In this document: positions 1 through 5,802 of the stretch, piece after piece
Layout: each line of letters opens with the position of its first letter
Numbering within the stretch: position 1 is the stretch's first letter
Assembly (NCBI GenBank): GCA_029777755.1
Contig: JAKORQ010000593.1
Location: 1 to 6,731 of the forward strand
DNA: 6,731 nucleotides
Origin: Planctomycetota bacterium
Lineage (GTDB): Bacteria; Planctomycetota; Phycisphaerae; Tepidisphaerales; Tepidisphaeraceae
Direction: 5' to 3'
Notes under the pieces: generated by a model
The model's input: the letters and a program-made list of their open reading frames with translations, nothing else
What the model was told of the DNA's origin: nothing
The model's database searches: none
Translations under genes and position numbers: made by a program

Positions 1-431
1 AGGTCCACTTCCAGCTCGTCGCCGGTGCGCACCTTTTCCACCAGGCGCTCCACCGACTCGACCGGCACGATGTAGCCGCCGTTGATGGAGTTGCGGAAGA
101 AGATGCGGGCGTAGAACTCTGCGATCACCAGCTTGGCGCCGGCCTCGGCCAGTGCCAGCGGGGCATGCTCGCGGCTGGAACCGCAGCCGAAGTTCTTGCC
201 GCCGATGACGATGGTGTACTCGCTCTTGAACTGCCCCTCGGCGACGAAGCGCTTGTCGCCGCCGGGCAGGCCGGACTGCCCTTCCGGCACACCGGCGAGG
301 GCATACATGCCGAAATACTTGCGCTCCTCGGGGATGGCCGGGTTAAACGAGAGATACTGCGCAGGGATGATCTGGTCAGTGTCGATGTTGTCGCCAAGGA
401 CAAAGGCTTTGCCGGTGATAATCGTCTGCAT
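1..431 (-). CDS. leuD: 3-isopropylmalate dehydratase small subunit (LeuD), C-terminus cut by window edge
   Basis: This is the small (swivel-domain) subunit of isopropylmalate isomerase, which with LeuC interconverts 2- and 3-isopropylmalate in cytoplasmic leucine biosynthesis. 143 complete codons are visible, and the next (CTN) must be Leu; the usual C-terminal few dozen residues lie outside the window. The hallmark GDNIDTDQIIPA is at residues 13-24 and GKNFGCGSSREHAP at 78-91, followed by EFYARIFFRNS at 105-115. The substrate-specificity loop reads YLSF (26-29). Homoaconitases of this family carry an Arg here (YLRT type), so YLSF favours isopropylmalate. The insert between about 34 and 66 makes it resemble the plant/planctomycete type rather than the shortest archaeal type. 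The start is ATG at 431, with GAGGA ten bases upstream; no other in-frame start fits the conserved N-terminus. A promoter lies just upstream (467-495). LeuC is not in the window. Family assignment is firm; isopropylmalate versus homoaconitate specificity is inferred. Confidence 0.93.
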   Translation of the reverse strand, partial: MQTIITGKAFVLGDNIDTDQIIPAQYLSFNPAIPEERKYFGMYALAGVPEGQSGLPGGDKRFVAEGQFKSEYTIVIGGKNFGCGSSREHAPLALAEAGAKLVIAEFYARIFFRNSINGGYIVPVESVERLVEKVRTGDELEVD

Positions 432-466
432 CTGTTACTGGTCCTCAATGATTGCCAAATCGCTGC

Positions 467-495
467 AATATAGACGTTTCCCGCGTTCGTCTCAA
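467..495 (-). promoter_or_regulatory. sigma70-like promoter for leuD
   Basis: Read on the minus strand, -35 TTGAGA (495-490) and -10 TATATT (472-467) are separated by exactly 17 bases. Each hexamer matches the consensus at five of six positions. The expected transcription start is near 460, giving a leader of about 29 bases that contains the GAGGA ribosome site. Together with the 143-base gap from the upstream membrane-protein gene, this suggests leuD is transcribed separately. No attenuator or leader peptide fits in so short a leader. Confidence 0.6.
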
Positions 496-574
496 ATGAC
501 GTGCCCGCCGAGCCCGCCTGGCGTGGGTCATGTATGTCACAGATTCTGCGCCCCGGGGCATCAGCCTGCCTGCG

Positions 575-1240
575 TCACATGGCGTACTTGATCACCGCAA
601 ACCCGCCGATCAGCAGGATGGTGAAGATGATGGACAGCAGGTTGAAGTACTTGTCCATGAATTTCACGATCGGCTCGCCAAACAGCCACATCATGCCGGC
701 CACCAGGAAGAAACGCAGCCCCCGGCCGACGGCCGACCCGATGATGAACATGGGCAGGTTCACGGCGCACACCCCGCCGGCGATGGTGATGATCTTGTAG
801 GGGATGGGCGTAAACGCCGCGATGAACACCACCCAGAAGTTGTACTGTTGGTACAGGTCGGCGACCTTGTTGAACTGCTCGGGCGTGAACCCGGGAATAT
901 AGCGGTAGAAAAGATCAGCCAGGGCGCCCCAGAAGGCCCAGCCGATCAGGTACCCGAAGAGCCCGCCCAGCACCGAGGCGATTGTGCAAACGGTGGCGAA
1001 CCATAGCGCCTTGCTGCGCTTGCCCAGGCACAGCGGGATCAGCAGCACATCCGGCGGGATGGGGAAAAAGCTGGACTCAGCAATGCTCAGGCTGGCCAGC
1101 GCCGTGGTGGAGTGCCGGCTGTGGGCGAAGGACAGCACCCAATCGTACATCCGCCGATGGATCGCCCAACGGCTTACGACGGTAGTGGAAGCGGCCGCCT
1201 CCCTCTCAGATGCGCTGACCGCCGAAGACTGCTGTTCCAT
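575..1240 (-). CDS. YqaA/DedA-like VTT-domain inner-membrane protein
   Basis: A 221-residue polytopic membrane protein of the SNARE-associated/VTT (DedA) superfamily, closest in pattern to the YqaA group. Members of the superfamily are implicated in lipid flipping and envelope homeostasis; the substrate of this one cannot be read from sequence. After a polar N-terminal tail (1-30), the re-entrant motif ESSFFPIPPD is at 55-64, with hydrophobic segments at about 65-104. The second signature FTPIPYKIITIAGG is at 143-156, and GRGLRFFLV at 172-180. A last membrane span is at about 201-218. The chosen start is ATG at 1240; an in-frame TTG at 1252 would add four residues. Neither has a strong Shine-Dalgarno. 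It sits between two minus-strand genes with gaps of 143 and 267 bases, so it is probably monocistronic. Family call is confident, function is not. Confidence 0.88.
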   Translation of the reverse strand: MEQQSSAVSASEREAAASTTVVSRWAIHRRMYDWVLSFAHSRHSTTALASLSIAESSFFPIPPDVLLIPLCLGKRSKALWFATVCTIASVLGGLFGYLIGWAFWGALADLFYRYIPGFTPEQFNKVADLYQQYNFWVVFIAAFTPIPYKIITIAGGVCAVNLPMFIIGSAVGRGLRFFLVAGMMWLFGEPIVKFMDKYFNLLSIIFTILLIGGFAVIKYAM

Positions 1241-1276
1241 GTACAAGTCCAACTAAACGTAAGGCCAAATACACAA

Positions 1277-1300
1277 TCCCTCGCCCACCCGAGCGAGGGA
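1277..1300 (-). promoter_or_regulatory. leader hairpin/dyad upstream of the VTT-protein gene
   Basis: A perfect 8-bp inverted repeat (TCCCTCGC and GCGAGGGA) with an 8-base loop. It lies 37-60 bases upstream of the ATG at 1240 and just downstream of the candidate -10 at 1312-1307, so it would form the 5' end of the transcript or act as an operator over the start site. It is not followed by a T-run on the minus strand, so it does not look like a terminator for the gene ending at 1508. The role is inferred. Confidence 0.4.
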
Positions 1301-1306
1301 AAGCCG

Positions 1307-1336
1307 ATCATATAGCCCCAGGGGGGGGAATGGAAA
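1307..1336 (-). promoter_or_regulatory. candidate promoter with a C8 homopolymer in the spacer
   Basis: On the minus strand, TATGAT (1312-1307) matches the -10 consensus at five of six positions. TTTCCA (1336-1331) matches -35 at four of six, 18 bases away. The spacer contains the eight-base homopolymer at 1321-1328 (C8 on this strand) followed by TGGGG. The weak -35 keeps confidence low. If real, it drives the VTT-protein gene with a leader of about 60 bases. Confidence 0.35.
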
Positions 1337-1360
1337 GCCAAGGATTGGATCGGAGGATTC

Positions 1361-1490
1361 TCGATTTGCCATTTGCGATTTTCCTACTCTTGATCGGCAA
1401 ACAAGCCGCCTCCTCGCGAACTGCAACTCGGATGTGACAACCTGTTTCAGGACCAGTCATCTGCCCCAATCGCAAAATCGCAATTCGAAA
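1361..1490. repeat. degenerate GCGATTTT-type intergenic repeat
   Basis: A/T-richer stretch just 3' of the lipoprotein gene. It contains TTGCGATTTT at 1373-1382 and its exact inverse AAAATCGCAA at 1474-1483. The 13-base string ATTTGCGATTTTC (1371-1383) recurs at 5737-5749 downstream of serA, and CGAATTGCGAT (inverse, 1477-1487) recurs at 5756-5766. No ORF or recognisable gene is present between 1253 and 1507. Two copies in 6.7 kb, both immediately 3' of genes, suggest a dispersed repeat family. The boundaries are approximate. Confidence 0.45.
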
Positions 1491-1507
1491 AGCGCAAGTC
1501 CATCCAC

Positions 1508-2491
1508 CTATCTTTTCCACGCAATGCTCTCGATCATCTCCACGATCTGTTCGTCCGTGGTTTGTGCTCTGCGCTTGATCAGTTTGTAGGTTACGCGCAG
1601 GGGTGCTTTGTTTACCCGGTTGGGTGGGAGCACCGGGGCGCAGAACTCCAGCTCATAGTAGCTTCTGCCCTCGGGGACGTTGGTTGCGTTTGTCGGGTGA
1701 GCGTAGACCTGGGCCTTCTCATCCGGGGCCCAGGCGCCCTCCTCGTGGATCGGGTGTTGCTGCAGCAGCAGGACATAGCCCGGGTAGATGGCCGCGATCA
1801 CGTCGGCATCCATGAAGGTCTTGCCGCCCTGGTCTGACACGCTGATCTCCAGCACGCGGTCGCTCACCGGCCTTGCGCTGAAGTTGTCCCTGATCGTCCG
1901 GTTGAGATAGCGTTTGCGATCGCTCGCCAGCGGCACGCGCGCCAGGAGCTTCTGGGGCGTGGGAATCTGCGTGATCGACCAGGCTGACAGCGGCTGGCCA
2001 AAGCCGGCGGAAGCCGGCTCGAGCCGGCTGGTCACCACCAGCGTGCCGTCGCACTCCAGCTCGACGATGCGCTTGATGCGGGCGCCGACCTTGTCGATGA
2101 CGTCGGAGGTCATGATGATCGCCTCGCCGTCGGCCATGGCCTGGAGTTGATAGCTCGGCTCGGGCGGCGGCCAGTTCCACAGTTCCTGCGGCCATGGCCA
2201 GACCTTATCGCCTCCCCAGTTGTCCCAGCCGCCAACGTCATAGCGATCATCGGCAGCCTCCATGTTGATCCAGAAGGCGTTCTCCTGCCCGTGGAAGCCA
2301 TAGTGCATAATGCGCCCGAGCTTCGCGTCAATCTCCACCTTCACCTTGTCGTTCTCAATCACCCAGAGATGCGGAGTGTTCACATCCTGCCGCACCTTCA
2401 GGCTCGAGGTGCTGCACCCGATACTTGAAATGCTCATGGTCATCACCACAAAGAGGCTCGCCGCGGTACGCAGGAAGTGCGCCAGTCTCAT
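1508..2491 (-). CDS. secreted lipoprotein, DUF4380-like
   Basis: A 327-residue protein with an N-terminal export signal: positive residues at 2-8, a hydrophobic core at about 10-24, and a lipobox-like S-I-G-C with Cys26. The -3 residue is Ser rather than the usual Leu/Val/Ile, so lipidation is likely but not certain. The body looks all-beta. The motif GGWDNWGGDKVWPWPQ (87-102) followed by WNWPPP (105-110) resembles the DUF4380 family, which has a galactose-mutarotase-like sandwich; the motif is recalled, not searched. No enzymatic activity is established and no catalytic residues can be named with confidence. The start at 2491 is ATG, preceded by AAGGAG nine bases upstream. The gene is divergent from the DUF481 barrel gene, 189 bases apart, and both products belong to the envelope. 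Nothing indicates truncation. A role in carbohydrate binding or modification is speculation from the fold. Confidence 0.8.
   Translation of the reverse strand: MRLAHFLRTAASLFVVMTMSISSIGCSTSSLKVRQDVNTPHLWVIENDKVKVEIDAKLGRIMHYGFHGQENAFWINMEAADDRYDVGGWDNWGGDKVWPWPQELWNWPPPEPSYQLQAMADGEAIIMTSDVIDKVGARIKRIVELECDGTLVVTSRLEPASAGFGQPLSAWSITQIPTPQKLLARVPLASDRKRYLNRTIRDNFSARPVSDRVLEISVSDQGGKTFMDADVIAAIYPGYVLLLQQHPIHEEGAWAPDEKAQVYAHPTNATNVPEGRSYYELEFCAPVLPPNRVNKAPLRVTYKLIKRRAQTTDEQIVEMIESIAWKR
2002..2029. repeat. 10-bp-phased AGCCGGC triplet and 18-bp palindrome inside the lipoprotein gene
   Basis: AGCCGGC occurs at 2002, 2012 and 2022, exactly ten bases apart. The last two copies form the perfect 18-base palindrome AGCCGGCTCGAGCCGGCT (2012-2029). 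It lies inside coding sequence for about residues 155-164 of the lipoprotein. The period is not a multiple of three, so it does not encode a peptide repeat. Confidence 0.6.
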
Positions 2492-2618
2492 TGAGCCATT
2501 CTCCTTCCGAGATACACAAAGGATCTGCCGATGCCGCGATGATACCGTCGGGCGCTACCAGAACCAGATTCCGATGCCGAAGCTATGGAGAAATCTCCCT
2601 CGCCAGTTAATGTGTACT

Positions 2619-2624
2619 TATACT
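2619..2624 (+). promoter_or_regulatory. candidate -10 element for the DUF481 gene
   Basis: TATACT matches the -10 consensus at five of six positions and lies 57 bases before the ATG at 2681. A convincing -35 is not visible at 16-18 bases upstream (TCCCTC at 17). The site overlaps a minus-strand TATAAG, so it could serve either divergent gene. Low confidence. Confidence 0.3.
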
Positions 2625-2627
2625 CGG

Positions 2628-2643
2628 CCGATAGGGCTATCGG
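2628..2643. promoter_or_regulatory. perfect dyad, possible operator between the divergent genes
   Basis: CCGATAG and CTATCGG form a perfect 7-bp inverted repeat around a central GG. It starts four bases after the candidate -10 TATACT, so it would cover the transcription start of the DUF481 gene. The two-base centre is too tight for a good RNA hairpin and fits a dimeric DNA-binding protein better. No regulator gene is adjacent. Confidence 0.4.
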
Positions 2644-2680
2644 GTGAGGATACTTAGGAGAATCCAGGAGGATCTATTAC

Positions 2681-3694
2681 ATGAAACGGCTGCTTATTCT
2701 GGCCACCCTCTCGGGTGCGATTGCCGGCGTTGCAGGTGCGGATGAAGTCTACATGAACAACGGCGATCGCTTCACCGGCAAGGTGACGGGTGCAAGCGGC
2801 GGCGCGCTCAAGCTGGTCACTCCCAGCGCGGGGGAAATCTCCATCCCGCTGGCGGATATCGCCAGTTTTGCCACTGATGAGCCGATCGAGATTCACCTCA
2901 ATGATGGCACGGTTCTGAAGCAGCCGATCAGGGCCGGCGAGCCGGGAACCATCTCCACAGCCGGCGAAGGCCCGGCGCAGGGCCTGGGAGTTCCGCTGTC
3001 GGCGATCAGCTCGATCAATCCTCCGCCGATCAAGTGGACAGGCTCCATCTCGGCCGGCGTGATGCTCACGCGCGGCAACACCCACACCGACTCGGCTTAC
3101 GTGGTGTTCGATGCGGTTCGCCGGGCTGACAAGGACCGCATCACCGTCAACGCCGCCTACAACTACTCGCGCGAGAAACCCGAGGGCGAAGAGGCCCGCG
3201 TCACCATGGAAAACTGGTTGGTGGCGGCCAAGTACGACTACTTCATCAACACCCGCTGGTATGCCTATGCCAACGCCAAGGTCGAACGCGACCACATCGC
3301 CAACCTCGACCTGCGTGTGACACCCGGTTTGGGTTCCGGTTACCAGTGGATCGAGTCAGCCAAGACCAACTTCAACACTGAAGCAGGTCTGACCTGGGTG
3401 TACGAGCGCTATACCGACCCGGATGACACGCGCAACTACCTGGCTGGCCGCTTCGCGTATCACTTTGATCACCAGATCAACGACAACGTGAAGTTCATCC
3501 ACAACCTGGAGATCCTGCCCAGCCTGGAATACTTCGGCGAATTCCTCCTAACCACCGACGCGGGCGTTCGCGCCAACTTGACCAACAACTTCTTCGGCGA
3601 AGTCAAGGTGGTGTATCAGCACAACACCGACCCTGCCGACGACAAGCACAAGAGCGATGTCCGCTACATGGTGAACGTCGGATGGGGCTTCTAG
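2681..3694 (+). CDS. DUF481 outer-membrane beta-barrel protein with N-terminal small-beta extension
   Basis: A 337-residue exported protein of the DUF481 (YdiY-like) family, predicted to form an outer-membrane barrel. The signal peptide covers residues 1-20, with likely cleavage after AGA at 18-20. Residues 21-110 hold two related small-beta units: NGDRFTGKV at 27-35 with an AGEISIPLADI strand pair, then NDGTVLKQPI at 74-83. This extension is not part of the basic DUF481 domain. The barrel starts at about W119 (WTGSISAGV) and runs through alternating aromatic strands to the C-terminus, ending VNVGWGF with a terminal Phe typical of the barrel-assembly signal. A strong AGGAGG at 2666-2671, nine bases before the ATG, fixes the start. 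The gene stands alone, divergent from the lipoprotein gene and 380 bases before serA. E. coli YdiY is reported as acid-inducible; the function here is unknown. Confidence 0.87.
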   Translation: MKRLLILATLSGAIAGVAGADEVYMNNGDRFTGKVTGASGGALKLVTPSAGEISIPLADIASFATDEPIEIHLNDGTVLKQPIRAGEPGTISTAGEGPAQGLGVPLSAISSINPPPIKWTGSISAGVMLTRGNTHTDSAYVVFDAVRRADKDRITVNAAYNYSREKPEGEEARVTMENWLVAAKYDYFINTRWYAYANAKVERDHIANLDLRVTPGLGSGYQWIESAKTNFNTEAGLTWVYERYTDPDDTRNYLAGRFAYHFDHQINDNVKFIHNLEILPSLEYFGEFLLTTDAGVRANLTNNFFGEVKVVYQHNTDPADDKHKSDVRYMVNVGWGF

Positions 3695-3706
3695 GCTGCT
3701 TTGCTG

Positions 3707-3818
3707 AAAGTGGAGCGGCTTGTCCAAACAGGAGCGCTGCGGTTTCCCAGGCTTCTGGTCGTGCACGTTGATCGAGGATCAGCATAGCTCCGCCGGCCGA
3801 GACAGCCCGCTCCACTTT
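3707..3818. repeat. 112-base imperfect hairpin element bounded by 12-bp inverted repeats
   Basis: AAAGTGGAGCGG (3707-3718) and CCGCTCCACTTT (3807-3818) are perfect inverse copies. Inside, further pairings nest in order: TGTC/GACA (3721-3724 with 3801-3804), GGAGC/GCTCC (3731-3735 with 3787-3791) and an apical TGATC-GAG-GATCA (3769-3781). The element begins 12 bases after the DUF481 stop codon. There is no T-tract after it and no clear target-site duplication. It could be a miniature mobile repeat, a 3'-UTR structure or a small RNA. No protein in this stretch looks real. Confidence 0.5.
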
Positions 3819-3848
3819 GGATGGAACGCACTAGCTGACTCGTAAACT

Positions 3849-3901
3849 CGTGGCGATCCACGCATGCATCCGTCGGGAATCCGGCGGATGCATCTGGTTT
3901 T
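3849..3901 (+). terminator. tandem stem-loops, terminator-like, after the DUF481 gene
   Basis: A small stem CGTGG-CGAT-CCACG (3849-3862) is followed after one base by a 13-bp stem, ATGCATCCGTCGG (3864-3876) with CCGGCGGATGCAT (3881-3893), closed by the tetraloop GAAT. All pairs are Watson-Crick except one G-U. CTGG then TTTT (3898-3901) follows. The short, displaced T-run makes it a weak intrinsic terminator. It separates the DUF481 gene from the serA promoter. Confidence 0.45.
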
Positions 3902-3963
3902 GGTGAAGTTGAATGTCGTGCCCGTCCCCACTGCCGTTGCCAATCGCAATGCGAGCTGGATCA

Positions 3964-3992
3964 CGGACAATCGATAAGAAAATCTCTATATA
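3964..3992 (+). promoter_or_regulatory. sigma70-like promoter for serA
   Basis: CGGACA (3964-3969, four of six to the -35 consensus) and TATATA (3987-3992) are separated by exactly 17 bases. Transcription would start near 4000, giving a leader of about 75 bases. That leader holds the 10-base palindrome GGCAATTGCC at 4013-4022, a possible operator, and AAAGGA at 4059-4064 as ribosome site. I see no riboswitch-like fold in so short a leader. Confidence 0.5.
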
Positions 3993-4074
3993 CCCCCTGT
4001 GCGGGACGGTCGGGCAATTGCCGGATGGCGGTCGCTTCCGTAGTATCCTCCTCCAACGAAAGGAACAATGAAAC

Positions 4075-5700
4075 ATGCGCGTGCTCGTCGCCGATAAACT
4101 GGCAGAAGAGGGATTGGAACTGCTCAAAGCGAGCGGGATGGAGTTTGATGTAAAGATCGGGCTCAAGGAAGATGAGCTCGCCGCCACCGTGGGCGAATAC
4201 GATGCCCTGATCGTACGTTCCGGCGCCAAGGTCACCGCGAAGGTGCTGGCAAACCCCGGCAAGCTGCGGGCCATCGCCCGCGCCGGCGTGGGCGTAGACA
4301 ACATCGACTGCGAGGCGGCCACCGCCAAGGGCATCCTGGTGATGAACACCGCCGAGGCCAGCACCATCTCCACGGCCGAGCATGCCATCGCCCTGATGAT
4401 GGCCCTGGCCCGCAAGATCCCCCAGGCCCATCAGGCCATCCGCAGCGGCCAGCTCGAATGGAAGAAGCGCAGCACCTACCAGGGCACCCAACTCGCCGGC
4501 AAGACGCTGGGTATCGTCGGCCTGGGCAGGATCGGCCGAACCGTCGCCGCCCGCGCCCTGGCATTTGAGATGACTGTGCTGGGCTATGACCCGTTCTTCA
4601 CCGGCCCCACCGCCCTCGATGGCAAGGTGAGGATGATCCGCGATTTTGACGAGTTTCTCTCGCAGATCGACGTGATCACCTTCCACGTGCCCGGCGGCGA
4701 ACAGACACGCCACCTGCTCAATCGCGATCGCCTGTTCAACAAGTGCCGCAAGGGACTGCTGGTGATCAACGATGCCCGCGGCGAAGTGGTGGACGAATTC
4801 GCCCTGGCGGATGCCCTGAAGGAAAAGCGAATCGCCGGGGCGGCCATTGACGTATTCCAGACCGAGCCGCCGCAGAAGGATCACCCGCTGTTCCAGCTCG
4901 ACAACGTCGTCCTCACGCCCCACCTTGGCGCCAGCACCGACGAGGCCCAGACCGCCGTCTCGGTCGACGCCTGCAAGGCGATCATCGCCTACCTGAAGCG
5001 TGGCGAGATCCGCGGCGCGGTGAACGCAGGTGGTATCAAGCTGGATGTCCCGGCCGACGAGGCTCCGTTCATCGACCTGGCCGGCCGAATCGGCACCATG
5101 CTCGCCTACTACTGCGAGGGTGGCTACAAGACGGTCACCGTCCGCGTCTCCGGCAGCAAGGCCCCCAAGCACATCAACACAATGGCCCGCGTGGCGATGG
5201 TGGAACTGCTCAAGCCGCACCTGAAGGAGCCGGTCAACATCATCAACGTCGAGCAGATCGCCCGCAGCCGCGGAATCGAGATCGTGCAGGTGCACGAGCC
5301 GTCGCCGCCGCAGGGACTGGTAGGCGACATCGTCGGTATCCGCGTGGAGAGCGAGAACGGCGAGAGCCACCGCATCCTCGGCACCGTGTACGCCGACAGC
5401 ATGCCGCGCATCCTGCGTGTTGACCGATTCAACATGGACATGATCCCGCAGGGTGACATGGTGATGATCCAGAACAAGGATCAGCCCGGCGTGATCGGCA
5501 CGGTCGGCACCACCTTCGGCAAGGCCGGCATCAACATCGCCGACATGGTGATCAGCCGCGACTTCCAGGCGGAAGGCACGGCCCAGGCCCTGATGGTCCT
5601 CAAGACCGACAGCCAGCCGACGGAAGAGCTGGTAAGCGAACTGCGCAGCCGCCCGGAAATCCTCCGGGTCAAGCCGATGCGGGTAATGGCCCAGCAATAG
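4075..5700 (+). CDS. serA: D-3-phosphoglycerate dehydrogenase (SerA), long ACT-domain form
   Basis: Oxidises 3-phosphoglycerate to 3-phosphohydroxypyruvate with NAD, the first committed step of serine synthesis, in the cytoplasm. At 541 residues it is the long form. The substrate-binding half is at 1-100 and about 290-318 (VRSG 47-50, RAGVGVDNID 69-78). The Rossmann domain is at about 101-289, with GLGRIG at 149-154 and NAD-ribose Asp172. The intervening ASB-type domain is at about 325-452, and a C-terminal ACT domain at 463-541, the usual serine-feedback site. The catalytic triad is visible: Arg235 (NDARG), Glu264 (TEPP) and His283 (TPHLGAS). The usual second Gly of the NxARGG signature is Glu237 here. 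The start is ATG at 4075, with AAAGGA ten bases upstream; the N-terminus MRVLVADKL fits the family. It is monocistronic, with its own promoter and a terminator candidate overlapping its stop codon. The long antisense ORF is a codon-bias shadow. Confidence 0.96.
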   Translation: MRVLVADKLAEEGLELLKASGMEFDVKIGLKEDELAATVGEYDALIVRSGAKVTAKVLANPGKLRAIARAGVGVDNIDCEAATAKGILVMNTAEASTISTAEHAIALMMALARKIPQAHQAIRSGQLEWKKRSTYQGTQLAGKTLGIVGLGRIGRTVAARALAFEMTVLGYDPFFTGPTALDGKVRMIRDFDEFLSQIDVITFHVPGGEQTRHLLNRDRLFNKCRKGLLVINDARGEVVDEFALADALKEKRIAGAAIDVFQTEPPQKDHPLFQLDNVVLTPHLGASTDEAQTAVSVDACKAIIAYLKRGEIRGAVNAGGIKLDVPADEAPFIDLAGRIGTMLAYYCEGGYKTVTVRVSGSKAPKHINTMARVAMVELLKPHLKEPVNIINVEQIARSRGIEIVQVHEPSPPQGLVGDIVGIRVESENGESHRILGTVYADSMPRILRVDRFNMDMIPQGDMVMIQNKDQPGVIGTVGTTFGKAGINIADMVISRDFQAEGTAQALMVLKTDSQPTEELVSELRSRPEILRVKPMRVMAQQ

Positions 5701-5711
5701 GGGCGTTTTTT
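5689..5711 (+). terminator. candidate intrinsic terminator overlapping the serA stop codon
   Basis: GCCC (5689-5692) can pair with GGGC (5701-5704) across an 8-base loop that contains the TAG stop, followed by G and a six-T run at 5706-5711. The stem is only four GC pairs, so it is weak. The T-run directly after a GC stem is still the best terminator signature for serA. Confidence 0.35.
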
Positions 5712-5732
5712 GAATTCTGAGTTTTGACTGGA

Positions 5733-5783
5733 CGGGATTTGCGATTTTCGATTGGCGAATTGCGATCGAAAATCGCTATCCCG
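5733..5783. repeat. long hairpin of the GCGATTTT intergenic repeat between convergent genes
   Basis: GCGATTTTCGAT (5741-5752) and ATCGAAAATCGC (5765-5776) form a perfect 12-bp stem with a 12-base loop. CGGGAT (5733-5738) pairs with ATCCCG (5778-5783) beyond a small internal loop, giving about 18 base pairs in all. It shares ATTTGCGATTTTC and CGAATTGCGAT with the stretch at 1361-1490. It lies between the 3' ends of serA and the sulfatase-like gene, where a bidirectional RNA 3'-end structure is plausible. There is no T-tract on either side. Confidence 0.55.
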
Positions 5784-5802
5784 GCCGGCAATTGATCGAA
5801 CA

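Noticed and set aside
550..559. GCCCCGGGGC palindrome between the membrane-protein gene and leuD
   Set aside because: No loop for an RNA hairpin, no T-run, and GC palindromes of ten bases are expected in GC-rich DNA.
1250..1252. TTG as alternative start of the VTT-protein gene
   Set aside because: It adds only four residues and has no better ribosome site than the ATG at 1240.
2539..2544. Minus-strand TATCAT as -10 for the lipoprotein gene
   Set aside because: No acceptable -35 hexamer at 16-18 bases upstream, so I do not list it as a promoter.
2654..3295. 213-codon minus-strand frame over the DUF481 gene
   Set aside because: Shadow of the DUF481 coding sequence, which has a perfect ribosome site, a signal peptide and family motifs.
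3548..3970. Minus-strand frames of 63-72 codons in the gap before serA
   Set aside because: They cross the hairpin element and the end of the DUF481 gene, have no ribosome sites or recognisable domains, and overlap one another in different frames.
4068..4097. Nine-residue frame MKHARARRR overlapping the serA start
   Set aside because: Only three bases from the ribosome site, no leader-peptide character (no serine run or attenuator), and easily due to chance.
3961..5697. 578-codon open frame antisense to serA
   Set aside because: It is the complementary-frame shadow of a GC-rich gene with strong third-position bias. The translation is rich in Asp, His, Gly and Ala without any domain, while serA on the other strand is unmistakable.
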